A DNA stretch of 64,000 nt from Acanthosepion pharaonis (lineage: Eukaryota > Mollusca > Cephalopoda > Sepiida > Sepiidae): NCBI GenBank assembly GCA_903632075.3, contig CAHIKZ030002633.1, positions 979,501 to 1,043,500 on the forward strand, written 5' to 3'. The notes beneath the pieces were generated by a model. The model was given only the letters and a program-made list of their open reading frames with translations. It was not told the DNA's origin and did no database searches. A program made the position numbers and the translations under genes. Numbering within the stretch: position 1 is the stretch's first letter; each line of letters starts with the position of its first letter. Shown one piece after another: positions 12,068-24,822 of the stretch.

Positions 12068-12402
12068 TCTCTTCAAAATGTGAGCTTTCATGGCTCTCCA
12101 TAACTTCCTGTCATTTGTAGCTCTAATTGATTCTTTATCATCCATTCATACAAACAAATTAGGTATGTTGCTCAGTTTCTCTTTATCCCCTGCTGCTTTC
12201 AATATATACCATAAGTATCAAATTCTCCAGACCCTCTTTCCTCATTATGTGTCCCAGAAATATCACTGTGTTTCTTAAGTACAAGTATCCTTGTTGCTCA
12301 CATATTTTATCCATGGCATAAGCATCCATTTGTAGAATCATATCTGTCACTCCAAGCCTTCATCTTTAAGGAAATTGTTTAGCATCCACTGCCATATAGG
12401 AG
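12068..12402 (-). mobile_element. LINE ORF2 3' relic, same family as 4484-4915
   Basis: Minus strand, with frame changes, reads in order a LYGSGCWTI-like start, SDISGTHNEERGSGEF (a frame-shifted GHIMRKEGLENL), IESSRG, then a tail that in shifted frame gives the TNDRKLWRAMKAHILK-type ending. Several stops and frameshifts mean it is non-functional. Confidence 0.6.
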
Positions 12403-14657
12403 AAATGAATTTGGGCTCATAACAAAATTTTCCAATATCTTAATACATTTAGTTTCTCAAAGATCTCTTTTGCTACTCCAGTTTACCATCAGATTTTCGG
12501 AATTCAAATAATTAAAATGTTATAAAATAATTCTACAAATTCAGCTGATTCTGTATAAATCAAATTTGTAATTGGAGCAGCTATTAAAGGCTATTTTGCA
12601 TAAACTTTGTTGTGAAATAAAATTTTTACAGCATTTTTTTTTTTTTTTTTTAAATCATTCTTACATTTGAAACCCCAATTAAGTGACTCTTTCAAAGCTA
12701 CTTTACTGGATCAGAATAAATTCAAATAAGAAACAACCAACTTTATTTTAAATTTATATGAGCCAAACTTATCAGTTATTCTGCAATTTATTTCCTGGAA
12801 TTAAGGACAATGAAACACTCAAATAGCATTAAACTTGAGTGGGCAGAGAATGTGTTTCCATTACAAAAATCATTTTTATAAAATAAAAATAAGAAATGCA
12901 TTTCTGCTTTCTCCATTAAAGATTTTTCACCAAAATAGAAAATCAAAAAGATAAATAAAAAATGAAGACTTGTCTTTGAGTGTACCATGTACATTAGATT
13001 TAGAGATTATCTTTCTTTAATAACAAATATTGACAAGTGACAATAAATATTCATAAAACTAATTAACATTTGGTTCAGATAACAGTGATGTGAAAAGTAA
13101 TGCACATGTCTGCTAACCTTGACAACAATTTATAAGGTAACAAAATATTCTGCTTCACCTGAGCAAGTCTGGCAAGGCAGGATTTAAAAATAAATTGCAT
13201 TACTTGATGAGACCAATGGAAATATTTGTCATAAAAAAGAAAAAAAGAAAAAAAAAAAAAAGCTCAACAACCAGCAGCTGCTTTCCAAAGGCAGCAAGTC
13301 AAGTGTTATGGCTGCCTAAAGACAAATTAAAGGACATGAACAGTAACGAAAGCAGAACTTTAATCACTCACCATCTTATCTGTCAACACTAACAATAGAC
13401 TTAGTAGCTATTCTGTTGCTGCTGCAGCAGTAATTCTTGTAGAATAGACTGCCCACATCTTCACCCACTCATCTGCTCTTTTCACTATCTAGAGTGGCAA
13501 GTTCTCCATGATACAGAAAATGGAAAAAAAAAAAAAAAATACCGGAAATAAACTGAACTTGACAATCATTATTTTGCATAAATTTGCAATACACAGTGAC
13601 GTCATCACTTATGTGCAAGTACTACGACCTGTATTGCTGCAACATGTCATTCTATAAATAACATGTGGTATTTTCCAGTACTGCACAAACACCATCACTT
13701 AATTCATGATATTAACCTGACTAAACAGGTCACCATTGGTTGCTGCAATATTAGAATAGCGTGGCACACATAGTCAAGTGGAGTAAAAATAAAAGCTGTT
13801 TGTTTTATATAGTTAAATGCCAGTTTGATTATCTTTCATGATGAGTAAACGAAAAGCTAGCAAACTTGGTGGGTGCACACTTTCAGCAAAATACAGAGCT
13901 GAAGAACCACCTTTCCATGATAGTTTTATGGTGATGGCAATAAATTATTTTGTAGTTTTGGTCAACACACCATAGACTGGACTCTGAGGGACACACTTGT
14001 GGATTATCAGAAATCACTGAAGCACAAAAAATTAAAAGATGCCTATATAAGTAGGCTAGGTATTTGTATGTATGTTTTATTATTGTTGTATAAGAGTAAG
14101 TGTTGTTGCCAACACTCTAGTTTGAAACTAGATCACCAGTGAGTAACATGGGCAATTTCATTATTAAGTAGATCACATGATCATAAAGGAAGTGAATAAA
14201 TAGAAGTAGCATGATGACTATAGAATCATTGTTCACTCTTCTTGTCTATCCACTATTGCTATATGTTCATTCTCTCGACTACTATATGGATTATGATTCT
14301 CTTCTTATTATCATGTTATTTGGCAATTACTACTTGAACAAGTATTACTAGAGCGGATATCAAAGGAAAGCATCACTACTAGTACCAGTATCTACAAAGT
14401 CTCTGCTACAAGCATTTTTTGAAGTGACAATGAGCTTTTGTTTGACATAGCAAAAGCAACAAATGAAGACGTCCCACATCACAAAAGTGGCAACAAGAAT
14501 TTGCAAGGAATCACAAAATTTGTTTACACAAGTCTCTTTTTCACATGTTTTTACGGTTTTGAAACAAACAGAAAATTGAAATTTACTGTGACAGAAGAAC
14601 ACAGAATTTCATGTTTTAGAACTTGCCACTCTAATCTAAACCATAGCAAAGGACAGG
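12403..14657. other. no gene recognised
   Basis: Mixed AT-rich sequence. A CRE-like octamer and TATA-like box lie at 13597-13660 (listed separately). The frame starting at 13841 gives MSKRKASKLGG and stops after fewer than 50 codons. The frames at 14360-14665 on both strands show no known domain. 14060-14340 contains short dyads but no duplicated LTR partner was found. Confidence 0.4.
13597..13660 (+). promoter_or_regulatory. possible promoter-like pair: CRE octamer and TATA box
   Basis: TGACGTCA at 13597-13604 is the full palindromic CREB/ATF site. TATAAATA follows at 13653-13660. Such matches occur by chance in AT-rich DNA and no convincing gene starts downstream, so this is only a lead. 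Confidence 0.2.
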
Positions 14658-14790
14658 GAGACTAGACAGAGCCTTTCCCAAGAGCATTAGTACAAAAATG
14701 AGTACAACAGGCTAGCTCAGAATTTGAACTCTGCTCACTAATTCCACTTTGCACACCAATTTCCATTACAATTCCCACACATGAACAGTG
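14658..14790 (-). mobile_element. SINE family B copy
   Basis: Minus strand reads 'gtggaattagtgagcagagt' and continues into TTCAAATTCTGAGCTAGCC, a B-box-like tRNA segment, then 'gtactaatgctcttgggaa'. The plus-strand string 'cctttcccaagagcattagtac' is shared with 58.36 kb. An A26 run follows at 14795-14820. Confidence 0.6.
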
Positions 14791-14794
14791 ATAC

Positions 14795-14820
<26 letters not shown>
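14795..14820. repeat. A26 homopolymer
   Basis: Uninterrupted A run next to the SINE copy. On the plus strand it lies on the head side of the minus-oriented SINE, so it is not that SINE's own tail. Confidence 0.95.
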
Positions 14821-14825
<5 letters not shown>

Positions 14826-16703
14826 ACATGAATACACATTGCATTTTATATATTTGGATATTTATAGTTGTATTGTGTGCATGAACAAGAACAATCTGGT
14901 AGTGCTTATCTCCTTTCCCAGTTCAGAGGACTATATTATCTAATGAACATGATAGAACAGAATACCGCTGTTGATTAAATAAATGGCTCTCATGAATCAT
15001 GATAAATCAATATCCATTCTGAAAAACAAGAACCATTATTCACAATTTTAAAATGCTGCAAATTGGGCTGGTTCACTTCGGGATAGCAAAAGACCAACAA
15101 AAACACTAAGATAATTTGAAAGTAGAAAGCCAGAGTTACACTCCCAGATAGAAAGGTTATAAATCAATAACAATCTCTCCCTCTTGGCCTCAGTGAGATG
15201 AAGAAAAATGTTATTTTAAAAAAAAAAGTCAATGCAACAAACTGAGAAAAATGTCCTGTAAATCTGAGCAAAATTCATCAGGGAAGAGTAAGGAAAAATT
15301 ATATTCAAAATTGTACTAGTTATAAATAATCCTTTCCCCAACCCACCAGCAGAAATAGGATATCAGTGTACAGTGTTTTATACGTTGTTGATATTTTCAT
15401 GAGGAATACATTTATTCCAACTTGCTACAAAAACTTCATTCCTATGATGATGAGAAAAAAAAAAAAAAAAAGAAAAAAAAAAATTCCGGAATATTCACAT
15501 GGAAGAGAGCACTGATTTTCAACCCTTGTGCCATGGGGCACTGGTATGCTGTAAAAAATTTTAAAAGGTCATTAATTAAATTATTTTCAAAAGAAGTTCA
15601 AAGCACAGTAAGTCTACATATCAAAATATATACCAATATCTATCAAAATCTTTCAAAGTTGATTTCAGGAATGACTTAATCCCTCACTGTATACATCGAG
15701 TTGTGCCTGAAGTAATGAGGACGTATAGCATACTGAACACATTTTTTTATTTTTGATATATAGAGTTTCTAATTAAGAAACAAAAATTAGAAAATGATGC
15801 TAGTTATATTTTTTTGTTTGTGTTAATAAATCATAAAAAATACACTTCTTTTTTAGTCTTTTTTTTCAATCATCATAATTTAAGTGTGCTGAGGAAGTTT
15901 CAAGTGTATCATGAGATAAAAAAAAAGGTTGAAAAACATTGCATTCGAGCAAAGCTGGTTAAAAGTTGAATAACACAAATAGAAAACTTATTGACAAGGC
16001 AAGGCAGGTTTTATTTTTCTAAACAAATCACAATTGGCCATTGCTTTTACACTTTCTGACATTGTTTGTTTAAAGTTTATACAATCTGAATATAAAAATA
16101 TCTAAAAGATAAAAAAATAAATGCACAATGTAACTTCTATTTTGTAGCAATTTGGTAAAGTTATCAGAATACAGATACAATTGCTCTTTTACACCAAGTA
16201 AACATTATCATTTATGAATTTACCCTTTATTCCAATAAGAAGAACCATTCACATCAACTAAAGGGTGGTACCACAAGAATGAAAGAAAATTAGACAAGAG
16301 TCTATAGAGTCAAATGTTAAATTCACCAAAAACAAAATTTACAAAATATCATTTCATGCTTTTGAGCTATAGATAAAGTTCCACCAATTCAGAAAATGGC
16401 AAGCCAGTAATAATTTTTATTAAAAAGTGTATTCATGCCAACAATTATGCACTACATGGTATCTTAACAAGTCTCAGGTTTCCGTGAACAAATCTAATCC
16501 TCAGTAGATCACATGCTTTCCTTCAAAAATGAACAACTGAAATGGCAACATAATACTGAAACTGTTATACTTTATATTTTCTTATTGAGGAGTTTTAGAA
16601 TATTGAGGAAACTCACTGTTACTTAATCTCCATAGAAAACCTGATTCTACAAGCATAAAAACCCAATGACAACAAGAGTAATTACATTTGTACTAACCTC
16701 CTT
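14821..16703. other. no gene recognised
   Basis: AT-rich with an A17 G A11-type run at 15454-15483. The frame 15422-15679 depends on that run. 15500-15720 and 15900-15950 contain phrases resembling a diverged repeat, but I could not assign it. Confidence 0.35.
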
Positions 16704-16980
16704 ATCGTTATTGTTATCAGGTTTTGGCCATTGTTCTCTCCAGCCTATCAAGGTAAACTTCGAGGAATTTCAAATTGAATCCTTTATTTAATATACAAGA
16801 TTGTTCTTGCTCCACTGTCCATGTCTAGGGATATCTTGTCTTGTTATTTAATACTGCTTAGTTATTGATCATCCTGTTTCTACTGATGTAAGTCTATATG
16901 ACATGATACAGAGATCGAACTCCTAATTATTATGCCATCAAATTCATGAACCAACACTTTAATCCAGTAGGCCATTGTTC
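16704..16980 (-). mobile_element. tRNA-derived SINE (family A), best-preserved head
   Basis: Minus strand begins GGCCTACTGGATTAAAGTG (A-box-like), then after the usual spacing GAGTTCGATCTC (B box), then the family body: 'cagtagaaacagg', 'caataactaagcag', 'gacaagatatccctagaca', ending near 'ggccaaaacctgataac'. Of the three family A copies this is the only one with both internal Pol III promoter boxes recognisable. Confidence 0.7.
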
Positions 16981-17135
16981 TGATAGAAAGCACAATACTA
17001 ATATATAAGCAGTATATTATGGAGAAGAAATCTATAGCAGTATTTAATAACCCATATCAGATATTCAGAAATAAATAAACTTATACCGACAGTTTAAAAA
17101 GCTTCATAAAAATTCTAATATATTTACTAGCATAA

Positions 17136-17838
17136 TTTGACCACAAAATGCCATTATAACATGATCAAAGTAAGATACATCAGCAAACATGGATAAATGT
17201 TCCAGCAATAAGACAGTGTCAAAAAGACGTTTTTTTTTCATTACACTGCTTTTTCTTCTTTTTTTTTTTTTTTTAATATATCTACCTTCACTCTTCAGTA
17301 ATGTTTATTGTTTTAAAAATCAAAGATTAGAATTGTAATAAAACCTGAACATATGAAAGTGAATTTATACATTTTCTTTGTTCTCACAAAAATAATAAAC
17401 ACTATTAGATTGTTTATTTACACTATTATATTGTTTATTGGAATGCTTGGCCAAACATTGGCTAACTGTCAATTGATTCAAACTTTATAAAATGGTAAAT
17501 AAGGATATCCTTATAATTGGTAAATCATAAATATGGCATTGCATTAGTTCTAACTGTATTAGTTTTTAGAATGTTGTAAATATAAAATAATAAACAATCT
17601 AATAAATATTTTTAATATTTTTGTTGTAAATTCTCAAGAACAAAAAAAAAAATGTATAAATTCACTTTCATCATATATTTAGGTTTTATTCCAATTCCAA
17701 TCATCACTTTTTAAACAAACATTCCCAAAAAGAGAAAGTAGTTAAAAAAGCAGTGTCATGAGAAAAACATCTTTTTGTCACATCATTGTAGGTATGTTTA
17801 TCCATATATGCTAACACATCAATGTTACACATGGTCAA
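17136..17838. mobile_element. diverged foldback element, about 0.7 kb
   Basis: The two halves are reverse complements with many changes. Paired landmarks from outside in: 'tttgacca' at 17136 with 'tggtcaaa' near 17832; 'atggataaatgtt' with 'gtttatccatat'; 'gtgtcaaaaagacg' with 'catctttttgtcac'; 'aaagtgaatttatacatttt' with 'aaaatgtataaattcacttt'. Arms are about 290 bp around a central ~140 bases. No coding capacity. Likely a foldback or MITE hairpin of unknown superfamily. Confidence 0.65.
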
Positions 17839-19143
17839 ATGAGGGCAGAGCATGTTATCTGGTCACACAATTTTAAGGATGCATAAAGAAGCAGCATCCA
17901 AATAATCCATGTAAATCAGAGCAAAAACAGCAGGGAAATCAGTCTGTGAGAGAGCAGGGTGGTGGTGATAACATTTCCATACTTCTGTGAAGACAGGGGA
18001 TGTCAGAAAAAATAAGTTCCTTCTTTGAAGAAACATCTTTTTTCAAGCCCTTAGTTATTCTACGACAAATATATTAAATAAAGTGCAAACTTTCAACCAG
18101 AATGAAATTTGCATTTCCACATTTTTATTAGTAAGATGAAAATTACTAGTCTATCCATATAATTTTTTTATATGATGTCATCTCAAACCCCACCATTCAC
18201 ACCATCTAAACCAGTTTTTTTTTTAGGCGTAATCTCTTCAAAATCTAATGGTGGAATTAAAAATATTAAATTTTTTTTGTTTATAGAAGTACAGGTGAGG
18301 ATAATAAGTCATTTTTGGTACCCATCATTTTATTTTTTTTAATTACTTTTCAAGAAGTGTTTCTGGTGCCTATGACACAAACTCTTCACTTTCTCTGCAT
18401 CTTGAGGAGAGTGCTTTGTCATTTGCACATTTCTGCTAGTAACAATAATAAGGTTATTCAAGCCTGTATACATTGAAGCAAAGAGGCCCTGCTGAATTCA
18501 CACTGAAAATGATACACACAGAGGAAAGGGTACTCAAAATGATGAACGTGAGTGGAGAAGGGGTTTGCAATGTAATCATTATGAAAATAAAATAAATGAA
18601 GTAAACAATGCACTTCTTTCACCATAAATTCTGGAATAAACTGTACTTTCTTTCAAAGAAACTTGTGAAGCAATAAGATTAAACTCATTTGAAATGAATC
18701 TTAAAATCTTGACATCCTAAAAAAGCAAACCAAAATTATTCTCAAACACAAGTGAAATCAATAAATCTTCTGTATAATATTAAAACCTTGTCTTTTGCCT
18801 CCATTTGATCAATTTAAATGAATTAGCAGTCTCCAAACCAAGCAGTGGCATCCAATTCAGTTAAATTTATAAAATTTATTAATTTAAATATAATACAATG
18901 AAATAATAAAATTTTCATTGCTAATTAAGGTGATTCTTATTTTAATAATAAAGTTCAGATGAATTCATCCTGACTGTTAAACTGTTTAAAAGATTACACT
19001 GAGCAATCTATGATCATTGATTGAAATATCTACCTAAAACTTAAAAATTTACTTATCTGACAATACATGACAAGCAATAATTTTTTTTCATTTATAATGA
19101 AATCAAATCATGAAATGGGATATTCTCAAAGATAGATAAAATA

Positions 19144-19146
<3 letters not shown>

Positions 19147-19187
<41 letters not shown>
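19147..19187. repeat. (AT)n microsatellite
   Basis: About 20 AT units. Confidence 0.95.
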
Positions 19188-19188
<1 letters not shown>

Positions 19189-20779
19189 CCAAATGCATTT
19201 TATCAGAATGGGTGAAATTTGGCTATTCTGTCTTCCATAGATAAAAAAAAAAACAATAATACCAAGAAATAATAGACTTCCTGCAAATTAACACAGCTTA
19301 TTATACAAAAACTAATACTATGCTATCAACCATATGTTTGTATTTATAGGGTCAAAACTTGAAACTAGTCTTCCAAATATTTCCTAAACCCAGGTGCTTT
19401 GTTTTTTTAACGAAGTGGTAATTTTTAAGGTAAATAGTTAAACTCTTTCCTTTTAATTTTTTCTACTTGAATATGATTTTGAACATGAATAAAAATAAAA
19501 TTGAGAAGGTAACAAAAAGTGGCAAAACTTACTGTAAAACAGAAATGTTCAATATTCATAGAGCCATAGATACATGCATGTTAAATTTTTGTCATTCATA
19601 GTTGAACCTTAAAACAGCAATGAATTCCAATGAATCTCATTATCCACAGTTAATGGGTTAAACAATTCAATCTTCAAAAGTGAACATTGCAAGTTTATGT
19701 CAAGTTATTCATAACATTCAATTGATAAAAATAAAATGCCTTTTAACATTTTAGTAATTTTAAGTTGAGATTCTGAGAAAAATACAAAAGTATTTCCTAA
19801 ATTTAGCTTAGTCTGATATACTAAGTAAAAATCAAACTTGCTCCATTTTAACTAGTCTCTCCAAACAAGATTGCTTACCACCTCTCTACAATAGATGTCT
19901 GTATAAGTTGCTTCCATATGGTAATAACATTCCCCTATTGTATGATCCAATTTCTCAATTTTTAGAAATATCATTTCAGTATCATGTAATTAATATTTTT
20001 TAGCAGTGAATAGGCAAATTTAATTTTATGAAGAAATTTTTACATTCAATAAATAAAAACATTAAAATTACAAAAAGAAAAAAATTAGCAAATTATTATT
20101 ATAAACCCAATAGGACCTTTCAGGATTTCAGTCGATGACCTACCAGGTCATGAAATAATTTGATGCGAATTTAAGTAACAATATATTAATTCATTAATGA
20201 TATTCATTAATATATGTTTGATTAAAGATCAGATAAGATATGTCTTATTTAATAGTCATGGAAATGACAAGAGGATGTATGGTCACATTTGTCATCTTTA
20301 AGAAAAAAGTCCTCTTATGATTCAAATTTCGTTGCATTATACAAAGGTTTTTGTTGCAGCAACATATTCCCTATATAATTAGAATGATTAGACATTTTTA
20401 CCAGTGATGAACAAGAGACTGTATGTTGCACTCAGAAAAAAATCTCCACCCTCAAAGGCAAGTTATTTTCTCAAACACATTGAAATCACTAATAAAATGT
20501 ATTATCCAGTCTGTGTTCATATCCATTGTTTGGTCTCCATAAATGTTTAGCAAGTGTCAATGGATGTCAATGGGTGCAATTTTTCTGCACAAAAGAAATG
20601 ACACATGTGCTTTATATGAAGTTCCATGTCAGATGTCATTTTGTCAAACTGTGACTCAGCTACTATCTGCAACAAGGCAAATAAAATTATAGGTTATTGG
20701 CAGAAAGGTTCTAACTCTACTGCCATACCACTAGCATCTGCCTCTAAGAAAATAAAACAGGAGTTTTAACTTTGAGAAG

Positions 20780-20780
<1 letters not shown>

Positions 20781-20843
<63 letters not shown>
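20781..20843. repeat. compound (TG)n(TA)n microsatellite
   Basis: About 21 TG units pass directly into about 10 TA units. Confidence 0.95.
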
Positions 20844-21322
20844 TACAATGATTAAAATTCATTATTTTCAGGCCCTACAGTTGGCTTGTGAAACTTAATG
20901 AACAAAGTACATTCATAAATAAAACATTTAGTAGAAAAATGAATACAGAAGCTTATAAAATAAATTTAGATATACTTTGATTCTAAAAAATTGGGTACGA
21001 TTTTAAACTAGCAAACTTTATGGAAACTTCAAGAACTGAGTAGAAACTTGCACATTTATTTATTTTTTTTTTTTTTTTTTTTTTACACAAGTAAAATTTT
21101 TGACATCATACTCAACTGTTATGATCTACAGATTTTAGTTTTACTGCTAGTTTAAAAATCAATAAATATTTATATCTTTATTATTGATACCAGGAAAATT
21201 AAGTTTATAAAAAAAAAAAAAAAAAATATCCAAAGAATCGTTTTGGGGATCAGAAATTAAATTAAAACTTCTGATTCAATACCTCCAAAAGTTCCAATAT
21301 TTACAATTCTGATTCCTTGCCC

Positions 21323-21328
<6 letters not shown>

Positions 21329-21360
<32 letters not shown>
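21329..21360. repeat. (TA)n microsatellite
   Basis: About 16 TA units. Confidence 0.95.
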
Positions 21361-21362
<2 letters not shown>

Positions 21363-21463
21363 TCAATAAATGTGTAGATTGATATGTTGTTAGCTAAATA
21401 TTGATCAGGCTATATGATTAATAGCGAATACTGAATTACTGACAAGGAAGAAGATAATTGTGC

Positions 21464-21498
21464 AGTTAAATGACAGACTTTTTGTCTGTCATTTAACT
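21464..21498. repeat. 15-bp stem hairpin
   Basis: AGTTAAATGACAGAC and its exact reverse complement flank a T5 loop. It may be a solo remnant of a hairpin MITE. Confidence 0.8.
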
Positions 21499-22375
21499 AC
21501 AAACTTATTGATTTATCTGCATATATACATATTAGTGCATAAATATCCACAAGAAGCAGTTTAAACCCAACATTAGAGTTCAGTATCACAGAAAACCTTC
21601 AACGAATTGCATTAAGAAAAGAACAAGGTTGTAAAACATGCCCTATAAAAGCTGTATTAAGCAAGCAAGCAAGGAAAAATCTATGCAAAAGCAGAAAAAA
21701 AATTTTAAACAAATAATTAGAAATGTTACTTCACGTGTCTCAATTGAAAATAAACAACAGGCTACAAGTGTACAAATGCAGGTAAAGAGAGAAACAGCAT
21801 CAATTTTATTCTAACAAGTTTATAAACTTTGGATATAAATTAACATCACTTGTTTACTGATTTTTCTTAAACACAGACACTTGAGTTTTTTTTTTTTTTA
21901 CTCTACCAACAACTCATTGACCAATTAGTAACATTCACTCACCCTGCTAATTACAATTTAGCCCCTGGGAGTTACAGATGTCTTGCATAAGGATCCTGTA
22001 TTTACTTATATTACCAGTTGTTTATCTATAATTTAGATAAAACAATATCATTTTTCAGTGTCAGTACAAATAAAATACATTCAAAGCTCCATCTCTCATT
22101 TCTTTTTTTCATAATTTTTAACACAAAACTGCCTCAAATTTCTTCAACCCACCACCAGCTTAAAATAATAAATACTGATAATGAGTCTTAGTTACAAGAG
22201 AAAATAAGAACACAATACCAAAATCCTTAAGGATCCAAATATCTTCTATCTGACTTGACATAAATGAGTCAAGCAGTGACAATAATATCCTGACAGAGTT
22301 TAGTTTCATTTGTCAAAATGTAATGCTGACCAGAGATTGAAAGACTTCTGCTGCTGAATTTCATTAAATTTACAT

Positions 22376-22490
22376 TTATTACAATTGTTATCTATCCTCC
22401 TTAGCCTAATAAGCTATACTACCTACCATCTCTTCTTTCATATCATATTCCTCATTACTATTCTCTACATTAAATGGCTCTCGAGCCCCC
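22376..22490. repeat. interspersed repeat fragment (family R4)
   Basis: Shares an ordered series with 50079-50200: 'cctcctt..cctaa', 'ctaccacct/ctacctacc', 'tcttctttcatatcatattc' versus 'cttctattcaaatcatatac', 'ctcatta', 'attctctacattaa' versus 'gttctgtatgtaaac', and 'ggctctcgag' versus 'ggctcttgaa'. Probably a SINE body or tail. No protein content. Confidence 0.5.
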
Positions 22491-23280
22491 TTTTTTTTTT
22501 TTTACATGAATTATGAAATTGAAGCTTTAAAATGGATCATACGGCTGATTTAATAAAGAAAAATGTCAACTTCAGAGCTTACAAAAAGTTAAAAATTCTG
22601 GAAATTGTCAATGATTAACATCAAATTGTAAAGTTCTGTAAAGATTTTTAAAAAAGCTAAAACTAATAAGACACATGATTTACAGAAAGGTCTTATAGGA
22701 AAAATAGTTATTAAGAAGTCCGTTATCAAAAATTTGATCAAAAAAAGGGATGAGACATGTGATTGTGACAGATACACAAAGAAGCTAGTTCATCATAGCA
22801 AACCAAAGGTTTTCACATGCAAGGTAAAACTAACAGATACTAATCACTAACATCATCATAATTAAGAACAAGTTATTCAAGATTCAGACCTCTGCATACT
22901 ACTCTCAAGCATTAGAATTAGGAAAATAACACTTTGAAACACCTATGTACTCAAGAATTAGTATAAACTAAATATAGTTAATATCCTGTTAAAGGTATTT
23001 TGGTCTTTGTCATTATTCCAAAACTTTGACCAGTCTTGGAAATCAACTTTAGTTTCAGGCTATATGTGACCGACTTGCAACATTTTAACCTTGAGCTTGA
23101 AATTTCTTCAGATCTTGTAAACACGATATGTGTTTAAGTGTGTCCTGTCTGGTATGTCACCAAACCAGTAACCAGAGAATCGCACATTTGGATATCAGGA
23201 TCAGGATTATTCCAACTGTACTATTACATTTGGGGACCCACAACCAGGATGTCAAAGGTCTAACAATCATGGTGTTATAG
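22491..23280. other. no gene recognised
   Basis: AT-rich. 22980-23280 may be a decayed upstream part of the Tc1 relic that follows, but it could not be aligned to transposase. Confidence 0.35.
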
Positions 23281-23510
23281 CTCACCCAACCTTAAACTGA
23301 TAGAAAATTTGGAGAGCATTCTTTTTATACTGACAAATGACAATTTACCAGCAAAGATAAACATTGGAATACTATTCTTGATGCTGTGCAATCTGGCTCA
23401 TATGAAGAAATACAACAGATTACAAAATCAATGAATGAAAAACTTATTAAGCTTAAGAACTAGTTTCAGAATACATCTCATATTAATGTTATTTTTATAA
23501 CTTGGTCAGT
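23281..23510 (+). mobile_element. Tc1-like transposase 3' relic, second copy
   Basis: Reads a decayed PNLKLIENLW (the Tc1 third catalytic region DLNPIENLW, where the E is the third acidic residue), then YEEIQQITKSMNEKLIKL, matching the C-terminus at 3381-3600. Frameshifts are present. A SINE begins about 20 bases downstream. Confidence 0.65.
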
Positions 23511-23530
23511 ATAACAATACTGTTTTCATT

Positions 23531-23860
23531 TTCCACCAAGTTCAAGTAAACACTGCTTAGCCCAGGGATTGAACTCACAATTATTATATAACCAGAGTGT
23601 ACTTGGACTCCATGGATACAGGGCAAGCAATAACTGAGCAGCACTAAACATAAGAACTTGACAAGATATCCCTAGACATCGGCAATGGAATGAGAGCAAT
23701 CTACCCTCAAAGATTAAATAAATGGGTGCAGTTCAGAATTCTATGTAGGTTAATTGGATCGATATACACCTGATGATGTCAGGGCACAACAGCCAAAATG
23801 TTGTGATAAAAAAAAACAAAAAAACTGCCATACTCCTAATGTAAATAGTATAAATAATAA
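23531..23860 (+). mobile_element. SINE family A copy with inverted 5' part
   Basis: 23597-23860 carries the family A body on the plus strand from 'tgtacttggactcc' to 'gtaaatagtataaataat'. Immediately upstream, 23531-23593 carries the family head in the opposite direction. Its reverse complement reads 'gagttcaatccctgggctaa' and runs on through 'gcagtg' into 'tttacttgaacttggtggaa'. About 25 bases of the family are therefore present twice in opposite orientation at the junction. Confidence 0.65.
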
Positions 23861-24749
23861 CTCCTCATCCCAAAATTTTAGACAGAAATTATGAAGAATC
23901 TGGTTTTGAATATTTTTTATTAGGCTTACAAACCAAAGGAAAAAATGCTTACTCATGGAGATCTTTTTTAAAATTTCAGCTATTTTGTTACTCCCTTGGT
24001 ATTTGGCTTGTTCAGTATGCTCAGTACAAAAATCACCCCCACTAATTCTAAAAATAGTCATTTAAGATTTATTCAAAGATGTCACATTTGAAATTTGATG
24101 CCATTTGAACCCATTCTTGGAACTAAAAGATTTCTGTAACCTGAAACAAGCATGCAGAACAGACTAACTTACATAGCAGTCATCCTGTAAATTAGACCTT
24201 CCAATTATAACTGCTTCATTTATTCTGATTGGATAAGACAAGGAAAGAGACGGAGAGATTGAAAAGAGGGTGGAAAGTTAAAAGACAAAGTAAAAGATAA
24301 AACAGCAATGAATAAAAAAATATTCACTGCCTACCTAAAACTGTTACAAAAAGTATGTAAATTCAAAAGAAACAAAAAGTTTGTATTACACCTTAAGGTT
24401 AAAATATTAAAAATGTTCTTACATTATTTTCTAATTTGAGTACATACTAAGAAAATCAAAAATGACTAAAAACATTTTCAAATTTTTCCTCATTTATATC
24501 CCACCTTATCACCATATTGATTTTATCCTCAAAGAAAAAGCTAACAATACCTCAACAAAGATAGCTACCTTGAAGCTAAAAATATTTTTGTCAAGAAACT
24601 ATTTTACATACAATCAACAATTTTTCTTTTATTTTTAAAGTTTGTCAGTACTAAGCAATTTCAAATAAGTCTGCAACACAAATTAAACAACAATATTAAA
24701 ATACATCATGGTTTCAATCCCTTGATACAAATACAAAAGAATTTTAAAA
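23861..24749. other. no gene recognised
   Basis: The 103-codon minus frame 23750-24061 overlaps the SINE end and has no domain motif, so it was judged spurious. Confidence 0.4.
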
Positions 24750-24758
24750 CACACACAC

Positions 24759-24820
<62 letters not shown>
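24750..24820. repeat. (AC)n(TA)n microsatellite
   Basis: Short AC run then about 30 TA units. It forms the left flank of the hairpin element. Confidence 0.95.

Positions 24821-24822
<2 letters not shown>

Larger units (their letters stand above)
17839..22375. other. no gene; several microsatellites
   Basis: 17880-18020 and 18340-18600 are less AT-rich and free of recognisable repeats, but no exon-like frame with splice sites stood out. Homopolymers: T22 near 21064-21084 and A17 near 21210. Confidence 0.35.

Noticed and set aside
13841..13985. frame beginning MSKRKASKLGG downstream of a TATA-like box
   Set aside because: The start recalls some transposases, but the rest matches nothing I know and stops early.
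14060..14340. possible solo LTR
   Set aside because: No second copy, no TG...CA ends with a target duplication, and no adjacent primer-binding site or polypurine tract.
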